A DNA stretch of 34,611 nt, taken from an uncultured Bacillota bacterium (lineage in GTDB: Bacteria > Bacillota > Clostridia > Christensenellales > Borkfalkiaceae). The notes beneath the pieces are model-generated. The model was not told the DNA's origin, did no database searches, and worked only from the letters and a program-made list of their open reading frames with translations. Made by a program: the position numbers and the translations under genes. Of this stretch, positions 7,345 to 13,973 are shown in pieces (the stretch's first letter is position 1; every line of letters begins with the position of its first letter). The stretch covers positions 1 to 34,611 of the forward strand of contig CASEHS010000021.1 in the NCBI GenBank assembly GCA_949287815.1, given 5' to 3'.

Positions 7345-8292
7345 ATGAAAAAACTTACCTCAAACAAATTCGTCATCAAATACGGCGCTATGGTCGTCGC
7401 CTGCATACTTTATGCCTTCAGCGTTGCGGTCTTCACGGCTCCGAATAAAATAGTCGCCGGAGGCATGACCGGTATCGGCACCATGCTGAACGCCCTCTTC
7501 GGCTGGAACATCGGTGTCATGACCACAGTGCTCAATATCCCCATTCTGCTTTTCGCCCTTAAAAAACAAGGCTGGCGTTTTGTGCTCGATTCGTTTATCA
7601 CGATCGCCGTACTCAGCTTGTTCACCGACTTGTTTTCAATGTATATTCCCGTCATAACAAACGACTCCCTGCTCGCCTGCGTATACGCCGGACTCATGCA
7701 GGGCATCGCCGTCGGTCTTTTTCTCAGATACAAAGTTTCAAGCGGCGGCTCCGAACTCCTCGGCAGACTCATCAGTGAAGCAACCGGCAAACTCAGTATG
7801 CAGCTGCTTGTCGGGATCATCGATACCATAATAGTCGTAACGGGTACTTTCGTGCTTCAGAACCCCGAAAACCTCCTTTACGTTCTTATACTCATATTTA
7901 TTTCCACAAAAGTTTCTGATATCGTGATCGTCGGATTTTCAAGAGCGAAAATGTGCTACATCATCACAAATTACCCCTACGAAGTCGGAGAACTCCTTTT
8001 AAGGCACCTTAAAAGAGGCGTGACAAGAATAGAAGGAACGGGTATGTATACAGGCGCCACACATTACGTGCTTATGACCGTCATTCGCAGAAATCAGATC
8101 TCACAAATCAAGAATATACTGAAATTCGTGGACAGCCACGCCTTTCTGATAGTTTCGGATTCGTCCGAGGTGTACGGCCAAGGCTTCAGCAGCATCGTGC
8201 AGTCTGACGATCAGCAGCCCAAACCCCGCCGTAAAGCTCTGAAAAAGCCTGAAAAACCCGAAACTCCGTCAGCCGACGGAAACACTCCGTGA
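7345..8292 (+). CDS. YitT-family membrane protein (DUF161/DUF2179), copy 2
   Basis: At 315 residues this is a full-length paralogue of the preceding gene. It shares KYGAMVVAC at the start, the PNKIVAGGMTGIGT motif, YKVSSGGSELLGR and the C-terminal DUF2179 domain with CYIITNYPYEV and GMYTGA. It differs by a basic, proline-rich C-terminal tail of about 35 residues (KPRRKALKKPEKPE), probably cytoplasmic. AGGAG is 6 bases before the ATG. The pair reflects an old gene duplication, since the DNA has diverged considerably. A clear terminator follows at 8375. Confidence 0.9.
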   Translation: MKKLTSNKFVIKYGAMVVACILYAFSVAVFTAPNKIVAGGMTGIGTMLNALFGWNIGVMTTVLNIPILLFALKKQGWRFVLDSFITIAVLSLFTDLFSMYIPVITNDSLLACVYAGLMQGIAVGLFLRYKVSSGGSELLGRLISEATGKLSMQLLVGIIDTIIVVTGTFVLQNPENLLYVLILIFISTKVSDIVIVGFSRAKMCYIITNYPYEVGELLLRHLKRGVTRIEGTGMYTGATHYVLMTVIRRNQISQIKNILKFVDSHAFLIVSDSSEVYGQGFSSIVQSDDQQPKPRRKALKKPEKPETPSADGNTP

Positions 8293-8374
8293 TCTTTACC
8301 TTCGTCCTTGAAAGAAGTAAAACCTCCTCTTTCGGGTCATACCTTACAATAAAAACCGTTTTATCGGTCTGCCC

Positions 8375-8399
8375 GGACGCGTCACAGCGTCCTTTTTTT
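8375..8399 (+). terminator. Rho-independent terminator of the YitT pair
   Basis: GGACGC (8375-8380), a six-base loop, GCGTCC (8387-8392), then seven T residues. The right arm and T-run are also the start of the 164-bp tandem repeat unit. Confidence 0.85.
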
Positions 8400-8876
8400 G
8401 TCTCTGAAAGTCTTATGCTCACCTTCAGCCGCTTACGCCCCCTTTCTCTGCACGTGAACCGTCCGGAAACAGCGTTTCCTCAGCGGCGCCTGTCTTTCCG
8501 CGCCCACCGCAACCGGATAAAAACTTTACGCATTTTTAATTGTACTGTAGCGTCCTTTTTTTTATTTCTGAAAGTCTTATGCTCACCTTCAGCCGTTTAC
8601 GCCCCCTTTCTCTGCACGTGAACCGTCCGGAAACAGCGTTTCCTCAGCGGCACCTGTCTTTCCGCGCCCACCGCAACCGGATAAAAACTTTACGCATTTT
8701 TAATTGTTCTGTAGCGTCCTTTTTTTTTATTTCTGAAAGTCTTATGCTCACCTTCAGCCGTTTACGCCCCCTTTCTCTGCACGGAACCGTCCGGAAACAG
8801 CGTTTCCTCAGCGGCGCCTGTCTTTCCGCGCCCACCGCAACCGGATAAAAACTTTCCGCATTTTTAATTGTACTGT
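8385..8876. repeat. Three tandem copies of a 164-bp unit
   Basis: Copies are 8385-8548, 8549-8712 and 8713-8876, each 164 bp and nearly identical. Each begins AGCGTCCTTTTTTT, contains the small hairpin GGAAAC-AGC-GTTTCC, and ends TTTTTAATTG followed by TACTGT or TTCTGT. Only copy 1 has the left terminator arm GGACGC in front. The duplication breakpoint therefore lies inside the terminator, and copies 2 and 3 are not complete terminators. Frames running through the array have no ribosome binding sites. Function unknown. Confidence 0.9.
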
Positions 8877-8952
8877 CAGGTGATGTTTTTTAAAATTTTA
8901 TAAAAATTATTCGTGCTTAAGAGTTGATTAGTATATTTATTTTAAAATATAC

Positions 8953-8981
8953 TTGACATTTGAATTTCATGCTGTTATAAT
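8953..8981 (+). promoter_or_regulatory. Near-consensus sigma-A promoter of the lipoprotein gene
   Basis: TTGACA (8953-8958), exactly 17 bases, TATAAT (8976-8981). Both hexamers are perfect. Expected transcription start is near 8988, giving a leader of about 38 bases. Confidence 0.85.
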
Positions 8982-9025
8982 AATCAAATAAAATACAAAT
9001 AAAATACAATAAAGGAGTAATGATT

Positions 9026-9892
9026 ATGAGAAAGCTGTTTATTATAATTATGTGTCTTATCATATCGGTTTCTTTAGTCTCCTGTGTAGATCCGAATTCT
9101 CCCGATGACGACCCGGAAAATACTGATGTCGCATACGAGTTGTATACTTTGTCTGTGGCAAAAATGAATGAAACAGATAATTATGCAAGCAAAACAAAAT
9201 ATGAAATGGATATGACAATCGACGGAGGCGGCATGAGTATGACTTCCATTATGAAAATGGATTCGGAGTTCAGGCAGTATGACCGTAAAAACAAGAGCTT
9301 TGTCGGTCTTATTGACACTGAAATGTCGGTTTCTATGCCGGATCAGTCTTCTGAAACTTCCTCCCCCATGCTTCTGACGGAATTCAATATTTTTACTGCG
9401 GAAGATATTTTGTATTTTGATGTGACTTTAAGTATGCCCGGAGAAGACGATGAAAATACAAAGAATAAAGCCCAGCTCTCGGAAGAAAACTACGCTACTT
9501 TGGATAAAAAATTATTCGGCATTAATTCCGATTACGGTTTTTCGCTTACTGAAAATGATTTCGAAGATGTTGTCGTAAACGAGCAGGACGGCGTCAAATA
9601 CTTTACGGTAAAAATATCCGGCAATACCCTGCTTGAAAATCTCTTCCCTTATGTCATTCTGGAACCCGGCAGTCTTGCGGAAGAAATTTACGCGGAATTG
9701 ACTTATTATGTTTCCGCCGACAACTACATACAAAAAATCACTGCAGAACTGACTTCGGACAATTTTACATTGTCGTATACCTCTGAGTTTACGGATTTCG
9801 GTAAAGTGGAAAAAACGGTAACTCCTGCCGACGCCGAATCTTATGAACTTGTGCCTTTTGAAAACATTGTAGCCCCCATCAATAATACGTGA
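9026..9892 (+). CDS. Secreted lipoprotein of unknown function
   Basis: The product is a 288-residue lipoprotein. Its signal peptide has two basic residues, a hydrophobic core and the lipobox LVSC, with acylated Cys20. An acidic linker of about 15 residues follows. The rest is a beta-rich domain with alternating Thr/Ser/Met-rich strands (YEMDMTIDGGGMSM), resembling the antiparallel layout of lipoproteins that bind or carry hydrophobic molecules. That resemblance is only an inference from pattern. I choose the ATG at 9026 because AAAGGAG is 8 bases upstream; the ATG at 9020 is only 2 bases from it. The gene has its own strong promoter and terminator, so it is expressed alone and probably abundantly. 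Confidence 0.8.
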   Translation: MRKLFIIIMCLIISVSLVSCVDPNSPDDDPENTDVAYELYTLSVAKMNETDNYASKTKYEMDMTIDGGGMSMTSIMKMDSEFRQYDRKNKSFVGLIDTEMSVSMPDQSSETSSPMLLTEFNIFTAEDILYFDVTLSMPGEDDENTKNKAQLSEENYATLDKKLFGINSDYGFSLTENDFEDVVVNEQDGVKYFTVKISGNTLLENLFPYVILEPGSLAEEIYAELTYYVSADNYIQKITAELTSDNFTLSYTSEFTDFGKVEKTVTPADAESYELVPFENIVAPINNT

Positions 9893-9930
9893 CATGATAA
9901 CTTCTTATTATATAATATCATAAATTCGGA

Positions 9931-9958
9931 AACGGCTGCTTCATAAGCAGCCGTTTTT
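9931..9958 (+). terminator. Rho-independent terminator of the lipoprotein gene
   Basis: AACGGCTGCTT (9931-9941) pairs with AAGCAGCCGTT (9945-9955) over a three-base loop and runs into a T-tract. The intron-like sequence begins directly behind it. Confidence 0.9.
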
Positions 9959-9960
9959 CG

Positions 9961-10500
9961 GTATGACAGGCATGTTTATGATGTATGGTAAAAGTCCGCC
10001 GAGGCGTAGTTGTAAACGAAACCGAAAGCAACTTCCGAAGTTTGCACGTGAGGTGTAAGAGAGAATAAGGAAAAGCAAAATCGTAGCCTGACGGACAGAA
10101 ACTTAATAAAGGCGTATACTGCGGTAAGTCAGCCGAAAAAGATGAAGCCCAAAGACAACCGTTTCCCTTGTGCGTAGATTGGCAGACAAACAAAGAAAGA
10201 ACATGAAGTTATCCTGTGAGGTCTGACGATAAGAAGTAACAACGAATGATGAGAAGCGGGCAGAGACCATAGTGCCGCAAAGGCGGGAAGGAGTGAACGA
10301 TTCAATAACACATATTAAAGATGTTCTGTTTGGAAATGATATACACAGCAGCCGAAAGAGATGAAGCAAAAAGCAGGAAGTATCAGATTGAAAAAACAGA
10401 AATGTTGAAACGGTATGGGATAAAGACCTGAACTGCCGTGTACCGAACGATACGCAGGGTGGTGGCAGGGAGCAGAAAATCCTCCTTCCCCGAAAAACTC
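9961..10500 (+). mobile_element. Probable ORF-less, degenerate group II intron
   Basis: About 540 bases of purine-rich, structured, non-coding sequence lie between a terminator and the next gene. The left end reads GTATGACAGG, close to the GUGYG start of group II introns, and is followed by a domain-I-like GGTAAAAGTCC. Near the right end, 10430-10464 matches the general form of bacterial intron domain V: GAACTGCCGTGTACC, then GAACGATACGCAGGGTGG folding back. A short domain-VI-like hairpin (GGGAG.../...CTCCTTCCC) and a CCTCC segment follow. No reverse transcriptase/maturase frame is present, and domain V has at least one stem mismatch, so the copy is not autonomous and perhaps dead. Ends are approximate. 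Recognition is from memory of intron consensus sequences, not a search. Confidence 0.55.
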
Positions 10501-10565
10501 CGAACTGTAAAGTGAAAAAAGTTTGGTCTCTTTTGAAATTACATATCTTAACCGTTGAATTTTTA

Positions 10566-11633
10566 TTATCCGAAAACTCCCGCACAATACAGATCGTTAA
10601 GGGTTCCTTTATCCGAAACCGCCGCGGCAAGTATCAGAGCTTCCCGCAATTCGGTTTTGGTGAAAGGAAGCTTATCGCTGCAAAAATCTTCAAAAAGCGC
10701 AAGCGCACGGTATGTTTCCCTTACCGCGGATATATCGGGACACTTTACGGGATATCCGGTTTCTGCACGGCGGCGCGGTTCGCGAAATTTTCTTCTTTTG
10801 ACAATTTCGTTCAGTTTGATCTGATCGGGAGGCAGAGCAAAACAATCCGAGTTTTCACACACTTCGGAATATATCTCTGTGAGCATCCGCGCACAGGGAT
10901 ATGCGAAGTCGGCTTTATTGCCCTTTTTCAGGGAAAGAATCTCTGCCAGATTATCCGCCGAAGTAAGCAGATAGCCGTTGTCCCGGTTTTTTTTCAAAGA
11001 TATTTTGAAAAGCGCACTGTACAGGATCAGTTTGCGCTGCGGCGTCAGCTTACTGAAATCCACAAAAAAACATTCCTTTATGATATCGGTAAGTTCTCCT
11101 GAAGAGGTTTCCGGCAAAGCCAGCAAGGCTTTTGCCACAAGTCCTACCCCTCTCTTTACATCTGTATCCTCCAAAGGCGCCGCCAGATCCACAACTGCCG
11201 CTTCCGCTTCCCGACACTCCTCCACTGCAGGCATTCCGTTGACCTTCTGAACAAAAAAAGGCGATAAATAAGTGTCGCTGTCAGGAGCCGTACACCATAT
11301 GAACAGCGGAATACCCATCGCCGACGCCATAGCCTTGCCTTTCTCCGCCGTCTGTCCGCCCCCTACAGCCAGTATACATCTCACATCCTCTGAAAGATAA
11401 GGCGATAATCGGATCGTCCTCTTTAAAGCACTTTCGATTTCTTCGCCCAACCGATGATCGGACAATATGTAAAGCTTATGTCCTTTACTCAGTATTTTTT
11501 CCCCTAATTTTTTAGCTGCAGCCCGAATGTTTTCCGTTCTTTGCCGGCTGTCCTTGTCGCCGCCGAAAAGAGCCGAATCGGTTATGAAAACCTTTTCGCT
11601 GAATTCCGACTGCATCAGATATTCGTCAGTCAT
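10566..11633 (-). CDS. Divergent dehydroquinate synthase / iron-alcohol dehydrogenase-fold protein
   Basis: This 355-residue soluble protein has a nucleotide-binding segment, ILAVGGGQTAEKGKAMASAM (about residues 88-107). Shortly after comes IPLFIWCTAPDSDTYLSP. This is the layout of the GGGS..D..K and P(T)...(S/T)D segments of glycerol, glycerol-1-phosphate and iron-type alcohol dehydrogenases and of dehydroquinate synthase. The metal-binding Asp and His positions of the C-terminal helical domain are not evident: the region after the 'VVDLAAPLEDTDVKRGVG' stretch lacks the usual GD...H pattern. Activity is therefore doubtful. I start at the ATG at 11633, with AGAGG five bases upstream; a GTG two codons earlier is possible. 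The gene stands alone, facing the intron-like region. Confidence 0.6.
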   Translation of the reverse strand: MTDEYLMQSEFSEKVFITDSALFGGDKDSRQRTENIRAAAKKLGEKILSKGHKLYILSDHRLGEEIESALKRTIRLSPYLSEDVRCILAVGGGQTAEKGKAMASAMGIPLFIWCTAPDSDTYLSPFFVQKVNGMPAVEECREAEAAVVDLAAPLEDTDVKRGVGLVAKALLALPETSSGELTDIIKECFFVDFSKLTPQRKLILYSALFKISLKKNRDNGYLLTSADNLAEILSLKKGNKADFAYPCARMLTEIYSEVCENSDCFALPPDQIKLNEIVKRRKFREPRRRAETGYPVKCPDISAVRETYRALALFEDFCSDKLPFTKTELREALILAAAVSDKGTLNDLYCAGVFG

Positions 11634-11749
11634 AAACACCTCTTTGATATGCTAATTCTTTTATGTCAGGTGATTTTGACATTTTGAAGAATATTTAAGT
11701 GTTTTTTGTCTTATGAAATAAACTTTATATTAATTGGTTTTCCCTTCCG

Positions 11750-11790
11750 AAAAAAAAAGCGACGGAAAAAGGGGGAATGAAACCGTCGCT
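11750..11790 (-). terminator. Terminator of the histidine kinase gene
   Basis: AGCGACGG (11758-11765) and CCGTCGCT (11783-11790) form an 8-bp stem. Read leftward it is followed by nine T residues (11750-11758 complement). A second hairpin, TTTTTCCGG (11820-11828) with CCGGAAAAA (11850-11858), lies between it and the stop codon. Confidence 0.85.
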
Positions 11791-11919
11791 AAGGAAAGAT
11801 ATTTTCCTTTATTATATATTTTTTCCGGATAAAGTCAAAGGTCCGTATACCGGAAAAAGCTTGATATACAATTTATTGTATGTCCTGACTGCAGTCCATC
11901 CGTATTATACTCAAAAGGT

Positions 11920-13455
11920 TCACTTTTCCGCATTGTAATCAAAAGCGGGCAATGTCACAGTGAAGAGCGAGCCCTTACCTGCCTCCGATTCCACGCTTAC
12001 CTTCCCGCCGCTCAGCTGAATGATCTTCTGAGTTATGGCAAGACCGAGTCCGTTCCCGTCGGCGTTGACTTCGGAATCGGATTTATAGAATCTCTCGAAT
12101 ATATGCGGTATATTCTCCGGCGATATCCCGCAGCCCGTATCCGCCACTTTTACCACGGCATAATTATCGCTGACTTGACACGTCACTGTGATCTTACCGT
12201 TTTCCGGAGTGAATTTTATCGCGTTTGAAAGCAGGTTTTCCCACACGTGATACAGCATCTGACTGTTGCAGTATACCTGAGCTTTGTCGAGATTAATATC
12301 CATCTCTATGTTTTTCTGCTCCCAAAGGTTTTCCATGTTCACTATGACGTTACGGATCTGTTCGTCAAGACTGAACATCTCTTTGCTCATTCCGACGGTA
12401 TTACTGTCCAGTCTTGCAAGCTGAAGCATATTTACCGATAAGTTGCTCAGCCTTTTTGATTGTTCCAGAATGGTTTTTATATACTGTTTTTCTTCCTCTT
12501 CTTCCAGTCCTCCGTTATATAAAAGCTGAGCATACCCGGTGATTGCCGCAATAGGAGTCTTGTATTCGTGCGACACTATGGAAGCAAAATTTTTAGACAT
12601 TTCCTCGTTTTGTTTAAGGCCGTCCGTCATGGTATTGAAATTCCGCTGCAAAACGGAAATTTCGTCATTTCCCACTACTTCGAGCTGAATATCGAAGTTA
12701 CCGCGCGTCACCTGCTGCATGGCGTCGGAAACGGCTTTGATCGGCTTGATAACTGTTTTTATGGTAAGCGAATTTATAATAAGCGCTACAAATATCGTGA
12801 AAAAGCCCGTAGTCCAGATCACGTTGAACCATATCTGCTTTATATCGGAGCTGCCTGTCTGACTCGTTTTGAGCATGACAAAACAATCTTCTATTCGCGC
12901 AACTCCTATATTGTCGAACCAGCCGTTTTTAAAAAGCACAATATGCTCCGTCATTACTTGAGCAAGATCTTCCTCGTTAAAAAGAGACTTCAGCGAATTT
13001 ACCATTTCACTGTACGAATTATACACCTCGACCGTATATTCGTTGCCGAGAAAGTCTTTGAAGAGCGATTCTATCTCGTCAACGGTAAGATGATCCTTTT
13101 CATCGGGCAACGACGCGTTGAATCTTTCGATAAAGACCCCGACTATTTCAAAATCTCCCCTCATTCTGTCGTTTATATAACGCGAAAGCTCTGCCGAACG
13201 CAATCCGTATACCAATACCGTGGTTATGAGAGTCGACGTGAGCAAAGCAAAAAGTACGGCGAGCATGAATCTCATATACATGGATTTTATAGAACCCTTG
13301 TATTCTTCGGCACTGAAAGACTTGATAAATTCTTCGTAAGCCTTGCGTCTGGCTTTTTTTTCTTTTCTCTTTTTCCTTTTATTTTTTTTATCAGACTTTT
13401 CTGTCAGCTCCGGATCTTCGTTATTAAGACTGTTTTCTTTTTTTTCTTTGGACAC
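11920..13455 (-). CDS. Membrane sensor histidine kinase (HAMP-HisKA-HATPase), orphan
   Basis: This 511-residue kinase phosphorylates itself and then presumably a response regulator not encoded nearby. The order is: a Lys/Arg-rich cytoplasmic N-terminus (residues 23-38), TM1 (about 62-85), an extracellular sensor (86-208), TM2 (209-230), and HAMP (about 231-285). The HisKA domain carries phospho-acceptor His296 in SHEYKTP. The ATPase domain has an N-box at 407-411, DTGCG at 439-443 and GNGLGL at 467-472. I choose the GTG at 13455 because GAGGAGG stands 8 bases before it. The in-frame ATG at 13476 overlaps the promoter's -10 box and would not be in the transcript. The divergent neighbour is an ABC exporter, so the kinase could sense a related stress; that is speculation. 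Confidence 0.92.
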   Translation of the reverse strand: MSKEKKENSLNNEDPELTEKSDKKNKRKKRKEKKARRKAYEEFIKSFSAEEYKGSIKSMYMRFMLAVLFALLTSTLITTVLVYGLRSAELSRYINDRMRGDFEIVGVFIERFNASLPDEKDHLTVDEIESLFKDFLGNEYTVEVYNSYSEMVNSLKSLFNEEDLAQVMTEHIVLFKNGWFDNIGVARIEDCFVMLKTSQTGSSDIKQIWFNVIWTTGFFTIFVALIINSLTIKTVIKPIKAVSDAMQQVTRGNFDIQLEVVGNDEISVLQRNFNTMTDGLKQNEEMSKNFASIVSHEYKTPIAAITGYAQLLYNGGLEEEEEKQYIKTILEQSKRLSNLSVNMLQLARLDSNTVGMSKEMFSLDEQIRNVIVNMENLWEQKNIEMDINLDKAQVYCNSQMLYHVWENLLSNAIKFTPENGKITVTCQVSDNYAVVKVADTGCGISPENIPHIFERFYKSDSEVNADGNGLGLAITQKIIQLSGGKVSVESEAGKGSLFTVTLPAFDYNAEK

Positions 13456-13474
13456 TTTGCGTTCCTCCTCTGAC

Positions 13475-13483
13475 ATTATACCA
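13475..13483 (-). promoter_or_regulatory. Extended -10 promoter of the histidine kinase
   Basis: On the minus strand TGGTATAAT (the complement of 13475-13483) is a perfect extended -10 element. No good -35 hexamer stands upstream. Transcription would start around 13468, giving a leader of only about 13 bases that contains GAGGAGG and supports the GTG start at 13455. Confidence 0.55.
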
Positions 13484-13552
13484 CACAGAATAAATAAACG
13501 CACCCTTTTTTTACGATGGTATACTTTTTTTATTAAATCATTGTTATAAAAC

Positions 13553-13720
13553 TTATCCACACCGATGTGGAAGGATACCTGTTTTATCTACACCTTTTCC
13601 ACATTGCTTTCCACACGGCAATTTTTGTTTCAAAAAATAAAAATATACCTTTTTTCCGATAAAACATAATGTTTTTACCAATTTTAAGGAAACTTTTTTT
13701 CTTATCCACATTTTCACACA
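13553..13720. promoter_or_regulatory. DnaA-box cluster flanking an AT-rich tract
   Basis: Perfect DnaA boxes TTATCCACA lie at 13553-13561 and 13702-13710. Between them are TTATCTACA (13584-13592), TTTTCCACA (13595-13603) and CTTTCCACA (13607-13615), all in the same orientation. The 13620-13700 interval is strongly A/T-rich, like a DNA-unwinding element. The arrangement is that of a replication origin or a DnaA-titrating/regulatory site. No dnaA or dnaN gene is in the window, though a parS cluster lies 15 kb to the right. Whether it is an origin, a DnaA-controlled promoter region or a titration site cannot be decided from sequence. Confidence 0.55.
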
Positions 13721-13744
13721 ATCTACTGCTTCTTCTTCTGTCAT
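13553..13744 (-). CDS. Doubtful 63-codon ORF across the DnaA boxes
   Basis: A leftward frame starts at an ATG with a strong TGGAGG 8 bases upstream and begins MTEEEAVDCVKMW. The rest of the peptide is largely the translation of the DnaA-box sequence itself, and its stop codon is part of the TGTGGATAA box. No family is recognised. The start signal looks real, but the body does not look like a selected protein. It could be a decayed gene start or a leader peptide ahead of the kinase gene. Confidence 0.2.
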   Translation of the reverse strand: MTEEEAVDCVKMWIRKKVSLKLVKTLCFIGKKVYFYFLKQKLPCGKQCGKGVDKTGILPHRCG

Positions 13745-13814
13745 AATATAACCTCCATAAAGACGTATAAGGATCTTTCAGCCGAAAACTTGTATTTCAG
13801 GTCACTACTTTACC

Positions 13815-13844
13815 TTGACAAATTCTTATCGTCTGTGCTATAAT
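13815..13844 (+). promoter_or_regulatory. Promoter of the ABC exporter operon
   Basis: TTGACA (13815-13820), an 18-base spacer ending in TGC, then TATAAT (13839-13844). Both hexamers are perfect and the -10 is extended. A leader of about 125 bases follows. It contains two related segments, AAAACGGCTG and AAAACGGCCG, the second able to fold as GCCG-CTT-CGGC, so leader control is possible. Confidence 0.75.
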
Positions 13845-13973
13845 ACTCGGAGTGTCCTGTAACAAAAAACAAATTTTGTGCTTATAAGACAAAACGGCTG
13901 TTTTTTTCGTCTTTATTATACGGATAAAACGGCCGCTTCGGCTGTATGAGATCATCTGACGCGAGGAAAATTT

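Noticed and set aside
10103-10630. 175-codon leftward frame in the intron-like region
   Set aside because: It is the antisense of structured non-coding sequence, has no ribosome binding site and overlaps the end of the dehydrogenase-fold gene.
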